Shown: one piece after another, positions 9,427 through 18,584 of the stretch
How positions within the stretch are numbered: the stretch's first letter is position 1
Layout: every line of letters begins with the position of its first letter
NCBI GenBank assembly: GCA_002746305.1
Contig: NVWV01000002.1
Coordinates: 293,737-357,736, forward strand
Source of the DNA: Bacteroidota bacterium
GTDB taxonomy: Bacteria > Bacteroidota > Bacteroidia > NS11-12g > UBA9320
Length of the DNA: 64,000 bases
Reading direction: 5' to 3'
The notes under the pieces: generated by a model
What the model was told of the DNA's origin: nothing
Databases searched by the model: none
What the model saw: the letters and a program-made list of their open reading frames with translations, nothing else
Position numbers and translations under genes: made by a program

Positions 9427-11721
9427 TTAAAATTTAACAACGTAAGAAATACCGGGTACGAATGCAAGATAATTTCGGTGCACCTGCAGTTCTTGATATG
9501 TATTATCTGTAAAATCAGCACTCACATAAAGTGGGTTTCTATATCCCAACGCATTGTACAGATAGAAACGAAATTCCTGCCCCATTCCATATGCGTCTTT
9601 GATTTTAGCCAAACTAAAGTCTATTCTATGATAAAATGGACTTCTATAGTTATTTAACGTATTATACTCCAATTGAATATTTCCATTTATATCTCTGAAT
9701 TTTCCAATGGGTAGTGTAAATAATTGACCACTGCCAATAATATAGTTTACACCAAAATTCCATGGACTAGTTTCTTTTGTATAGTTTGCATAAACCTTCA
9801 ACATATGAGGCCTGTCATAGGTAAATAAGAAATCCTCATCGTATAACTCAGCAAAGTTTCGAGTACTTTTACTGTAAGCATAACTGATCCAACCTGTGAA
9901 GGTTCCTTTACTCTTTTGAAGAAATAATTCTGCTCCAAAAGATCGTCCTTCACCTTGAACAACACTGGTCTGCCAATCTAATTCAGGATCTCCAGCATCA
10001 TTTAAATTGGTAACTTGAAGCAAGTTTTCCATAGTCTTTAAGTATATATTCATACTTGCTGAATAAATACTGCCCAACTTTCTTTCGTACCCTGCTTCTA
10101 GAGTATTTACTATTTGTGGAGCAATCTGTGAGGTAGCAGGAACCCAGAGGTTGCTTGGCCCTCCTGTTTGCCCTAGATTCAACTGATTTATAAATTGATT
10201 ATGTCTATTGTAACCAGCCTTTAAGACATCTTTATTCTCTAAAAATATGGTCGCATGTAAACGAGGTTCTACGACTACCTTATTAAAGTCATTGTAGTGG
10301 TAATACGTGCTCCTAAGACCCAAATCGAAAATTATTTCATCACTAAACCTAAACTTATCTTCACCATATAAGGTAACTTCTTGAGCTAGTTCGTATTTCG
10401 GATTGCCTTCCACCGTATTTATATCCTCTAAATCTGGATAATTGACTGCGGTATAGTCGTATCTGCCTATAAGTAAGAGACGAGACTGTGTTTGAAGTCC
10501 AAAACTTAATGAATGCTTATTATTTAAGTGATGTTGCCAGTTACTTTGTAGACCAATGTCACGCACCCCTCTTGTAAGTAAGCGTTTCGTAGTTGGTATT
10601 GATGTGAGTTGAATATTAAAAGTTTCCTGTTTCAACTCTGTTGTGCTCTTGTAACCCGAATAATGTATAGAATGCTCTGCTGTGGTACTTGTACTTATGT
10701 TTTGAGTATACTTAAATGATGTAACTAAGTTCGACCATTTTTGGGTAAACCCATAAGTTACAGGTGAATTATTCCCAGATGTAGTATCTGTATTTCTGAA
10801 TGCAATAAAGTATAAGTCTCTTGTACTTAAAATGCTAAAATCCATAGCATCTTTGTTCTTTAATTTTTTACCAAAATTCACTTGAAGATCATAAATATTG
10901 GCATTAAATTCATTCTGCTTACTTTCTACAGGTATTAATAGATCTATCCATGACCTTCTAGCAGCTACTGTGAAATAACTGATATCCTTTTTAATGCTCT
11001 CAATATAAATCCCCGCATTTAATGGCGTTATTTCAAATTCTCCTTCAAGTCCACTATAGTCTCCATTCTTCTTGCTCTCTAATGATATTATAGATGAGCC
11101 TCTACCACCATATTTAGCAGGAGCTATTCCCCTATAAATGCTAGTATTTTCAATACTTCTGTGATGAAAGGTAGAGGATAATCCAAATAAATGATTGGAA
11201 TTGTATACAGGAGACCCATTATACAACAATAGATTTTGATCCACCTCTCCCCCTCGTACGAAAAGGTTACTATAACCTTCATTACCCTGTTCTATACCAG
11301 GTAACATTTGCAATTGCCTATTGATATCAGATTCGCCTAAGAAATAAGGCATATTATGAAGGTTCTTATTCTTATTTTTATGTTTAAAGTCTAAGAATCC
11401 AACTAAATAACCCAAATGATAGTCATTTGCATCGGGATCGGGATTCAAAAAGACAAGAGTATATTCATCAAATGGTAAGCTTCGATTAAAAGTATCATAG
11501 GAGTCATGTGTAAAAATAACTCTACTATCACTTCCAAACAGGTTAAGTGTAAACTCACCTTTATCATTGGTATAAGCTATATTCCCAGTACCCTGTTCAT
11601 TAATTTTAACATTGGATATTGGATGTTCTTCTTGGTCAACCACTTTGCCACGAGTAATATGTTGTGCATTAGCTATACAACTAAGAATAGCTAAGAAAAC
11701 AAAAAGATATAAATATCGCAT
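9427..11721 (-). CDS. TonB-dependent receptor with carboxypeptidase-regulatory-like N-terminus
   Basis: A 764-residue receptor: signal peptide (about 1-20, ending CIANAQ), regulatory-like domain (GKVVDQEEHPISNVKI), plug (INRQLQMLPGIEQGNEG, LFVRGGEVDQNLLLYNGSPVYN, PAKYGGRGSSIISLE) and a barrel ending GISYVVKF. Start set at the ATG at 11721; an in-frame TTG two codons upstream is less likely. It is the first gene of the TonB / DUF4249 / TonB unit and diverges from the pafA-like gene. The two receptors are only distantly similar, so they look like separately acquired or long-diverged partners rather than a recent duplication. The ligand is unknown. Confidence 0.92.
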   Translation of the reverse strand: MRYLYLFVFLAILSCIANAQHITRGKVVDQEEHPISNVKINEQGTGNIAYTNDKGEFTLNLFGSDSRVIFTHDSYDTFNRSLPFDEYTLVFLNPDPDANDYHLGYLVGFLDFKHKNKNKNLHNMPYFLGESDINRQLQMLPGIEQGNEGYSNLFVRGGEVDQNLLLYNGSPVYNSNHLFGLSSTFHHRSIENTSIYRGIAPAKYGGRGSSIISLESKKNGDYSGLEGEFEITPLNAGIYIESIKKDISYFTVAARRSWIDLLIPVESKQNEFNANIYDLQVNFGKKLKNKDAMDFSILSTRDLYFIAFRNTDTTSGNNSPVTYGFTQKWSNLVTSFKYTQNISTSTTAEHSIHYSGYKSTTELKQETFNIQLTSIPTTKRLLTRGVRDIGLQSNWQHHLNNKHSLSFGLQTQSRLLLIGRYDYTAVNYPDLEDINTVEGNPKYELAQEVTLYGEDKFRFSDEIIFDLGLRSTYYHYNDFNKVVVEPRLHATIFLENKDVLKAGYNRHNQFINQLNLGQTGGPSNLWVPATSQIAPQIVNTLEAGYERKLGSIYSASMNIYLKTMENLLQVTNLNDAGDPELDWQTSVVQGEGRSFGAELFLQKSKGTFTGWISYAYSKSTRNFAELYDEDFLFTYDRPHMLKVYANYTKETSPWNFGVNYIIGSGQLFTLPIGKFRDINGNIQLEYNTLNNYRSPFYHRIDFSLAKIKDAYGMGQEFRFYLYNALGYRNPLYVSADFTDNTYQELQVHRNYLAFVPGISYVVKF

Positions 11722-11827
11722 AGGCAAATATGCCTCTCCTAATCATTTATAACAAGGTAGAATTGACTAAGTGGACATTTTTCAGTTTTTTTACCTGTTT
11801 CATACAAATGATTTATTACTTCGCATT

Positions 11828-13474
11828 GTGAAAAAAATTTTATTCCTCCTAACATTTTCTCTTTTATTTGGTTGTGCAAATAACAAAGTTGAGACAAATC
11901 CCAAGTTAATCGTACTCATAAGTGTAGATCAAATGAGAGGAGACTACCTTGAGACGTTTAATTCGCAATTTGAGGGAGGTCTTTTAGACTTTTACACCAA
12001 TGGTGCATTCTATACCAATACACGTCACAATCACGCTATAACGACCACCGCTGCGGGTCATGCTACCATTGCTACAGGATTTTTTCCTTCCCATCATGGT
12101 ATTGTAACCAATACAGTATATAATCGAGAGTTGGGGTATAGCCATTACTCTATAGAGGATAGCACGGTTAACTTTATTGGGATTGATAGTTGCAGTTTAA
12201 ATAAAGTGTCCGCAAAACGACTTATGAAATCATCCTTTGGTGATATTCTAAAACAACATAACGAGAATTCTAAGACGTACAGCGTAGCTTTAAAAGATCG
12301 TGCTTCTATACTGATGGGAGGTAAAAATGCAAATAGAGCATTTTGGTTCGACGTTGCAAGCACTCAAATGGTAAGTACTGATTATTATAAAGAAGAATTC
12401 CCTAAATGGGTTCAGAATTATAAAGCTGATAGTGTAATGAGTACTGCGATACATCATGGATGGAAACTTGATCCTGCATTTGCAACTCTTTCCAGTACAA
12501 ATTCTGACAGCTTTAGTAGAGAAAAAGGTTCTTTTAAACCTTGGTTCCCACATACCATAGAAAGTTTTGATACGAACCGAATTAGACAGCATGAAGTTGG
12601 ATCTTTTATGTGGAACACTCCTTTTGGTGATGAGTACGTACTTAACTTTGGTTACAACATAATTTCTCATGAGGAACTTGGCAAAGACGAAAATTGTGAT
12701 ATTCTTACTATCGGATTATCTGCTGCAGATATTATTGGTCATCATTTTGGCCCTGATAGCTATGAGGTTTTAGATTATTATAATAAACTCGATAAGTATT
12801 TAGCCGATTTCATGAGTAAAGTAAATACCCAAGTTGGTAAAGAAAACGTAGTATACATTTTAACCTCTGACCATGGGGTAGCTCCAATGCCAGAAGTTTT
12901 GGCAGGAAGAGGATTAGATGCAAAGAGAATAGAAAATGAAAAATACGATACCGATATACTTGCTATTGACTTGAAGCTTCAACAAAAGTATAATCTAGAT
13001 AGCTCTTGCATTCTCAGAGCCAACTATAATGGTGTTGAACCTCATTTCCTATACCTTAATGAAAAAGGTATTGATAGTATTGATTTTGTAAATAGTCTCC
13101 AACATGAATTGTCAAACCTCGATTATATACAAGAAACGTTCTCCTTTTTTGAACTTAATAGTGAACAATCAAATAAGGAGTACTTTGAACAGATGAAAAA
13201 TAGCCATTCAAATGATTATGGAGTATTTGTAAAAATTCTTGGAAAAGAAAATTACCTCATTGACATGAGGGAAAATGGCACAACCCACGGTACACCTTAC
13301 CCCTATGACACGCATGTACCTCTTATTTTTTTAGGCCGTGGAATACCTGCACATAAAAATTCCGATAAATCTTATACTGTCGACATAGCTCCAACAATAC
13401 TTTCTATTCTCAAAATAGAACCCAAAACACCCTTTGATGGACGAATACTTACTTTGGAACTAAGTTCTAAGTAA
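11828..13474 (+). CDS. PafA-like phosphate-monoester alkaline phosphatase
   Basis: The protein belongs to the nucleotide pyrophosphatase / alkaline phosphatase superfamily. With the GTG start at 11828 it is 548 residues and opens with a lipoprotein signal (LLFGC, cysteine 15). An upstream in-frame GTG at 11771 would bury the signal and is not favoured. Metal and active-site motifs: D34 in SVDQMRGD, a nucleophile Thr in TTTAAGH (72-78), ADIIGHHFGPDS, TSDHGVAPMP and THGTPYPYDTHVP. N99 and the LKDR motif (K156, R158) match the N/K/R set that makes PafA enzymes specific for phosphate monoesters. Expected role: periplasmic or surface phosphate scavenging. Its end overlaps polyphosphate kinase by 15 bp on the opposite strand. 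Confidence 0.85.
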   Translation: MKKILFLLTFSLLFGCANNKVETNPKLIVLISVDQMRGDYLETFNSQFEGGLLDFYTNGAFYTNTRHNHAITTTAAGHATIATGFFPSHHGIVTNTVYNRELGYSHYSIEDSTVNFIGIDSCSLNKVSAKRLMKSSFGDILKQHNENSKTYSVALKDRASILMGGKNANRAFWFDVASTQMVSTDYYKEEFPKWVQNYKADSVMSTAIHHGWKLDPAFATLSSTNSDSFSREKGSFKPWFPHTIESFDTNRIRQHEVGSFMWNTPFGDEYVLNFGYNIISHEELGKDENCDILTIGLSAADIIGHHFGPDSYEVLDYYNKLDKYLADFMSKVNTQVGKENVVYILTSDHGVAPMPEVLAGRGLDAKRIENEKYDTDILAIDLKLQQKYNLDSSCILRANYNGVEPHFLYLNEKGIDSIDFVNSLQHELSNLDYIQETFSFFELNSEQSNKEYFEQMKNSHSNDYGVFVKILGKENYLIDMRENGTTHGTPYPYDTHVPLIFLGRGIPAHKNSDKSYTVDIAPTILSILKIEPKTPFDGRILTLELSSK

Positions 13475-15469
13475 GTTGTACATTTCAATCTGAGAGTCGA
13501 TAGGTTCCTTACTATTTATGTATTTTTCATTTCCCAAATTTTCATCTAAAACTCTGGACCCTTGATTATCACTCCATTGGAGATTCAAGTACGTTATTAA
13601 CTCACTCTTTATTTTTTCATTATAGATAGGTGTTAATGCCTCTATTCTGACATCTAAGTTTCGTGTCATTAAATCTGCAGAACCTAGATAAAGATCCCCT
13701 GTTTCACTGCCAAACCAAAAAATTCTGGAGTGTTCTAAATACCTACCAATGATACTTCTTATTTTAATATTATGTGAAGGAATAAGACTACATACCCCTC
13801 TAACCAACAGTTTAATTTGGACCCCATTTTTTGCTGCATTATTAAGATGATGTATAATTCCATCATCAACTAGGTTGTTGACTTTTATAAAAATACGCCC
13901 CTCACCTCCATTTTTTGCAATTAATGTCTGACTGTCAATATGCTCAGTCAATGCCTTTCTTAAATTAATCGGTGCTACCAAGAGATGGTTAAAAACGTAA
14001 GGCAAGTAGGGTTTCTTAAAAAGTTGAAAAACTTGTTCTACTTCATTAGAAACTCTAGAATCAGCTGTAAGTAGAGCCGTATCACCATAAACTGTAGCTG
14101 TAGACTCGTGAAAATTACCTGTACTAATTACGGCATAGTTACGCATTTCACCTTTAGATTTTCTTTGAATTAAAAGCAGCTTACTATGAACTTTAAGCCC
14201 TTTTAACCCAAACTCTACATGTATATTTTCTTCGTTTAGTTGCTTTGACCACTCCAAATTTGCTTCTTCATCAAACCTTGCCTGCAATTCTATCACAACA
14301 TATACTTGCTTTCCATTTCTTGCAGCGTTCTTTAGAGCATTAATTATTTTTGATTTTGGAGCAACTCTATACAAACACATTTTTATACCAACAACCTTAG
14401 GATCGATAGCTGCTTCACGTATTATGTCAATTATATAGTCAAAAAAATGATATGGGAATTGTAATAACACATCATTTTTAGCAATTGACTTTAAAATTGA
14501 AGTGCTTTCCTTTAATTCTAAATGATCTAAAGGTTCAACTTGTTTGTATCTTAAATGGTCATGACCTAAACTTGGAAAACTCATGAAATCCCGAAAATTG
14601 TGATACTTACCTCCTGGAATAAGACTACTACTGGCCGTAAGCTTAATATTCGTCATTAAATAGTCCAAATACACTTTTGGCATTGCCTTATCATATACAA
14701 AACGTACCACTCTTCCTTTTTTACGATTAGAAAGGCTCTTTGTTATTTTTTCATAATAACTTTCACTAATATCATCATCGAGATCCAACTCTGCATCCCG
14801 TGTGAGTTTAATGATATAAGACTCAATGTCACGAGGTTCAAATATGGATAGGATAAATTTCATATTATATCGTATTACATCATCCAGATAAATAATATTG
14901 TGCTCCACGTTATCGCTTGGAAGCACCAAGAATCTGGACATATAATCCGTTGGAAGTTCAATCAATGCGTGTAATTTCTTCTCAGACTTTTTAGTAAAGG
15001 ATATAAATAGGTAGACTGACCGGTCCTTTATATATGGAAATTTTTTCAGGTTACTGAGAATAATAGGAGTTATTAATGATTCTACATTTTTAACAAAATA
15101 ATCTCTAACAAATATTTCCTGTTTGAGACTTAAGTTCAAGTCATCCTTAATAAATATATTTTCCTTTTCTAGTTCTTCAAGAATCTGTTCATAGGTATCA
15201 TAGAAACGAGATTGTAAATCAATGACCTGAGATTGAATTTGTTTTAATACATTCTCTGTTTCCTCTACAACGTACTGTTCATTGCCAGCAAGAGCTTTCT
15301 TAAGTCTTAATAAAGTAGCCACTCTAACTCGAAAGAACTCATCTAGATTGTTAGAATAAATCCCAAGAAATCGCATTCGTTCAATCAAAGGAACAGACTT
15401 ATCCTGAGCTTCTTGAAGTACTCTTTCGTTGAATGAAAGCCAACTTATATCTCTGTTAATCACAACCAT
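13460..15469 (-). CDS. ppk: Polyphosphate kinase 1
   Basis: The 669-residue enzyme polymerises the gamma-phosphate of ATP into polyphosphate. The N domain starts INRDISWLSFNERVLQEA and reaches NNLDEFFRVRVATL; a head domain follows. The C1 domain has the phospho-accepting histidine motif GLKVHSKLLLIQRKS, and the C2 domain has STGNFHESTATVYGDTALLT and GSADLMTRNLDVRIE. All family landmarks are intact and the length is close to the usual 680-700. It is the last gene of a leftward run after a barrel-like protein gene (37 bp gap). Convergence with a secreted phosphatase gene places phosphate release and storage side by side, which may or may not be functional. Confidence 0.96.
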   Translation of the reverse strand: MVVINRDISWLSFNERVLQEAQDKSVPLIERMRFLGIYSNNLDEFFRVRVATLLRLKKALAGNEQYVVEETENVLKQIQSQVIDLQSRFYDTYEQILEELEKENIFIKDDLNLSLKQEIFVRDYFVKNVESLITPIILSNLKKFPYIKDRSVYLFISFTKKSEKKLHALIELPTDYMSRFLVLPSDNVEHNIIYLDDVIRYNMKFILSIFEPRDIESYIIKLTRDAELDLDDDISESYYEKITKSLSNRKKGRVVRFVYDKAMPKVYLDYLMTNIKLTASSSLIPGGKYHNFRDFMSFPSLGHDHLRYKQVEPLDHLELKESTSILKSIAKNDVLLQFPYHFFDYIIDIIREAAIDPKVVGIKMCLYRVAPKSKIINALKNAARNGKQVYVVIELQARFDEEANLEWSKQLNEENIHVEFGLKGLKVHSKLLLIQRKSKGEMRNYAVISTGNFHESTATVYGDTALLTADSRVSNEVEQVFQLFKKPYLPYVFNHLLVAPINLRKALTEHIDSQTLIAKNGGEGRIFIKVNNLVDDGIIHHLNNAAKNGVQIKLLVRGVCSLIPSHNIKIRSIIGRYLEHSRIFWFGSETGDLYLGSADLMTRNLDVRIEALTPIYNEKIKSELITYLNLQWSDNQGSRVLDENLGNEKYINSKEPIDSQIEMYNLLRT

Positions 15470-15506
15470 TTTCCCTTGGTCAAAGGTAAGGTAATCAGCT
15501 AAACTT

Positions 15507-16277
15507 CTATCTTAGAGCATAAACAATGCTTAGTTTAATCGATCTCGCATGTGTAGATATTTTCCCTTCAGAAAGTCTATTTCCAAACTGATCTACAATC
15601 TGATCTTGAATGGGACCAAACCCATACTTTAGGTTTACTTCAACAGGTGTTGATCCTCTATAAAAAATAACACCTCCTGTTATAGAGGGCATAATCCAAG
15701 CGGGGTTCAAATCACCATCACTTTCTGAAGTAGAAAAGTTAAATATCCCTATTTTATTTAACTCATAACCTGCTCCTACATTGATACCAAAATCATCTGT
15801 AGCAGCAAAAGTAGACCCTGCACCGTAATAAAGTCTTAAAAACAATGGAATCTGAACATTTCCAAAACCATTCGCTGACGCAGCTTTAGAATTGGCTGCA
15901 TATGTCTGTCCAAAACCTAAATAAACTCCAGATGAAGCTGCAACTGCAAAATTTTCTGAAAGGTCGAATAGGTTATATCTTGGCTCAATCCCAATTGTAA
16001 AAAATGATGAATATCCCGTTTGAGCAGCAGCATCATCATATCTTACCCCTCCTCCAGGTTCAGCGTACTCAACTTTGTAAGTTGAAAGAGGTGAAGTTAT
16101 AAAATCTACATAAAATGAGTTTGAAAAACCTAAATACAATCTACTTTTCCAATCAAAAAAATCTGAGGAAGGTGAGTAGTCACTGATCTCTGTGTCATCA
16201 TCTTCATTATCATACTCCTCTTGTGCTGACAGACCAAGTGCAAAGCAAAAAATTAAGAAAGCTATAATGTATCGCAT
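15507..16277 (-). CDS. Predicted outer-membrane beta-barrel protein, unknown function
   Basis: The ATG at 16277 gives 256 residues with a clear signal peptide (MRYIIAFLIFCFALGLSAQ). A short acidic linker (EEYDNEDDDTEISDY) follows, then alternating hydrophobic and aromatic strands typical of small outer-membrane barrels (LYLGFSNSFYVDF, FAVAASSGVYLGFGQTY, DFGINVGAGYELNKIGIFN, EVNLKYGFGP), ending SIKLSIVYALR. The ORF is open 11 codons further upstream but that part is not signal-like. No named family is recognised. It sits between an O-antigen-ligase-like gene (43 bp) and ppk (37 bp) in the same orientation, so it may share their transcript. Confidence 0.7.
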   Translation of the reverse strand: MRYIIAFLIFCFALGLSAQEEYDNEDDDTEISDYSPSSDFFDWKSRLYLGFSNSFYVDFITSPLSTYKVEYAEPGGGVRYDDAAAQTGYSSFFTIGIEPRYNLFDLSENFAVAASSGVYLGFGQTYAANSKAASANGFGNVQIPLFLRLYYGAGSTFAATDDFGINVGAGYELNKIGIFNFSTSESDGDLNPAWIMPSITGGVIFYRGSTPVEVNLKYGFGPIQDQIVDQFGNRLSEGKISTHARSIKLSIVYALR

Positions 16278-16320
16278 GTGTACTGTGATTATATTCAAAT
16301 TTAGGGCCAAACTTATAGAA

Positions 16321-17559
16321 TTACGTCAGTATAGAACCATTTATTGTCTTTTTACTAAATAGATAGTAGTATAATGGGATAAATAATGCCACGAAGTAGA
16401 TACTTGCTTGCCTCTCCAATAAGGATTCAAATAGCATTGAAATAAACAATACAATGATTAGAGCCACATAAAGAAACGTTGTGTCACGAACTAGACTCAG
16501 AAGAGATATAAAGAAGACAATTATTAATACAACTCCCAACCAGCCATATTTAACACCAAACTCTAAAAATTGATTATGTGGCCCCTTTCTATTTTCTATT
16601 TCAAGGACTGAGTTTTGCTGTTCAAAAGCTGACATAATAGCACTTTCTTGAGCATCTGCCCCAGTGCCAAAAGGATTTTCTTTAATCACAGAATAACTGG
16701 CTTTATACGCTTCTATACGCATGGCCATTGACTTATGATTTATTTCTGCACCATGCCCCCAGCTATTAACATCTTCAATTGTATTTTTAATTTTGCTCTG
16801 AAACGAAGTACTTAAGGAGTAAGTAAGTAGCAACATTGCTGCCATCAAAACTGGGCCAACTACCAAAACTAAATACTTCCTTTGGCCAATTGCGTAGGTT
16901 AGAAACGAAAATGAAGCTGCAATGTAAAATGAAAGTAAGCCTGTTCTAGAGCTAAGGATATGGAAGCAGATTACATTTACTATTAAAAGTAGATACGCTA
17001 GGCCTTTTAACTTCCCTTCGACTTTTTGAAAAACAAGAAGACCTACAAGTCCAAAAATTACAACTGCATTAATTATTCCAAAGTGAATATGATGCATATT
17101 TAAAATAGGGATACTCTTGCTTTGAAGCAGCATTTCATCAAAATGAGACTTGTTTAGCAAATAGTTCCCTACGGATAATACATTGATAATAAATACAGTC
17201 ACGGATATTAAAAGTAAATACCACACTAATTGAACCACTGAAATTTTGAAATTTTGAAAACCCGCAATACAAGTAGTAAATAGCCCAATTACCAATAGTA
17301 TCTTGGCAGATGCCAATTTATTTTGAGGAGCAAATACTAAATCAATAAAAGCTAATAAAACAATGATTCCAAGTACAATTGATAGGTTTCGATAAGGTAG
17401 CTGTAGTATCTGTTTCCAATTAATGATTACAAGAACAGCACATACCGCAGTAGATAAACTTACGATAAATGGAGAATACCAAAGAGCTGTAAAGCCAAAA
17501 AAACTAATGAATAAAAAAATAGAAGTTTTTAAACTATGCCTTTTCAGACTAGCGAGCAT
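16321..17559 (-). CDS. O-antigen ligase / Wzy-like polymerase family membrane protein
   Basis: A 412-residue polytopic inner-membrane protein with about 10-12 hydrophobic segments. A large periplasmic loop (about 265-325) contains MRIEAYKASYSVIKENPFGTG and the family's histidine motif KGPHNQFLEFGVKYGWLG. These features match the Wzy_C superfamily, which includes WaaL O-antigen ligases, Wzy polymerases and protein O-oligosaccharyltransferases; sequence alone cannot decide between them. A GT9 glycosyltransferase is encoded 2.7 kb away on the other strand. The start overlaps the upstream LysM gene by 11 bp, so the two are translationally coupled. Confidence 0.85.
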   Translation of the reverse strand: MLASLKRHSLKTSIFLFISFFGFTALWYSPFIVSLSTAVCAVLVIINWKQILQLPYRNLSIVLGIIVLLAFIDLVFAPQNKLASAKILLVIGLFTTCIAGFQNFKISVVQLVWYLLLISVTVFIINVLSVGNYLLNKSHFDEMLLQSKSIPILNMHHIHFGIINAVVIFGLVGLLVFQKVEGKLKGLAYLLLIVNVICFHILSSRTGLLSFYIAASFSFLTYAIGQRKYLVLVVGPVLMAAMLLLTYSLSTSFQSKIKNTIEDVNSWGHGAEINHKSMAMRIEAYKASYSVIKENPFGTGADAQESAIMSAFEQQNSVLEIENRKGPHNQFLEFGVKYGWLGVVLIIVFFISLLSLVRDTTFLYVALIIVLFISMLFESLLERQASIYFVALFIPLYYYLFSKKTINGSILT

Positions 17560-18496
17560 AACTCAACATTATATTATCTTTTGCTTTAACACCTATTTGC
17601 TCTGCTGAGGTCGAAGACAATTTAATAATTTCAGAACTTTTTTCTCCTCTGTGAAAATTACCAACTACTTTTACAAAAACAGTTTTTTTATTCTCTGGAT
17701 TTGTTACCATAATGACTGTTCCATTTGGGGCATTAAAATGTAGTGCGAAATTTTTATCGTTCGGTACAATTGGGTCCCCTACTGCCGTAGTTCCTGTTTC
17801 TTCAACTTTTTCAATATTATATTCTACAAGCTTTTCAATCTTAATGGTATATCCAGAAAGACTCTCATTAGTACTTGTCTCCACCTCTGACTCGATTCCA
17901 ATATCCTCGTACTTGTTCTTTTCAAGTTCAAGCTTCATTTTATCGTAATCTGTCTCTACGACATCTTTAACATCCACTTCTACAATTGCAGCTTTGCCAT
18001 CTTGAACCAAGATTCTTTGACCTTCAGAAAGTTCATCACTTGTTAGATTATTTAGAGTCTTTATCATCTCTACACTTGTATTGTAAAGTTTAGAAATAGC
18101 ATACAATGTCTGTCCAGACTCAACTTTATGATATTTTGCAAAAGTACTAACCTCCATTTTTGCCTCATTATCTCCAGGTTTAGTGACATCTATAATATTA
18201 CCGGTATTGTTGAAATAATCTTTGACAACCTTTTCCTCCAAAACAGGAACTTTATTTGTTGGAATCCAAATCAGTTGATCTATTTTAATAACCTTGTCTG
18301 CACCAGGGTTTTCATCAACAATGGATTTAAGACTCACTCCATATCGTTTGCTTACACTATACAGTCCATCACCTTTTTGAACCTTATGCATGACATATGT
18401 TTTTCCATTCTTTACTCGCGTACCAACAGAATCTGTCTTATGAGCAAATGCTGAGAAGGAAGAAAATACTATTAGAAGTACAATTAGTTGTTTCAT
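17549..18496 (-). CDS. Secreted LysM peptidoglycan-binding protein with RlpA-like C-terminal region
   Basis: The 315-residue product has a signal peptide (about 1-18, ending SAFA). There are two LysM modules: about 33-80 (HKVQKGDGLYSVSKRYGVS) and about 120-165 (HKVESGQTLYAISKLYNTS), each closing with an IP/VQ turn. A linker follows, then a C-terminal 80-residue region (NFALHFNAPNGTVIMVTNP, VFVKVVGNFHRGE) resembling the double-psi beta-barrel of RlpA-type proteins. It is expected in the periplasm, bound to peptidoglycan. Whether the barrel is enzymatic is unclear. It leads the leftward run ligase / barrel / ppk and has a good -7 box just upstream, diverging from the NfeD gene. Confidence 0.85.
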   Translation of the reverse strand: MKQLIVLLIVFSSFSAFAHKTDSVGTRVKNGKTYVMHKVQKGDGLYSVSKRYGVSLKSIVDENPGADKVIKIDQLIWIPTNKVPVLEEKVVKDYFNNTGNIIDVTKPGDNEAKMEVSTFAKYHKVESGQTLYAISKLYNTSVEMIKTLNNLTSDELSEGQRILVQDGKAAIVEVDVKDVVETDYDKMKLELEKNKYEDIGIESEVETSTNESLSGYTIKIEKLVEYNIEKVEETGTTAVGDPIVPNDKNFALHFNAPNGTVIMVTNPENKKTVFVKVVGNFHRGEKSSEIIKLSSTSAEQIGVKAKDNIMLSYAR

Positions 18497-18504
18497 TATT
18501 AGTG

Positions 18505-18512
18505 CAAATTTA
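18505..18512 (-). promoter_or_regulatory. Candidate -7 box for the LysM gene
   Basis: On the minus strand TAAATTTG matches the TAnnTTTG consensus exactly, 8 bp from the ATG at 18496. TTG occurs about 15-18 bases upstream as a weak -33. This would drive the LysM / ligase / barrel / ppk run. Motif evidence only. Confidence 0.4.
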
Positions 18513-18584
18513 ATCTATGATATATCTCAATTAAACATTTAGTTATTCACGATTATTGTTTGTATTCGTAGTATTGTGGTTAAA

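Noticed and set aside
9414..9521. N-terminal extension of the DUF4249 gene
   Set aside because: It overlaps the end of the upstream receptor gene and would bury the lipoprotein signal peptide.
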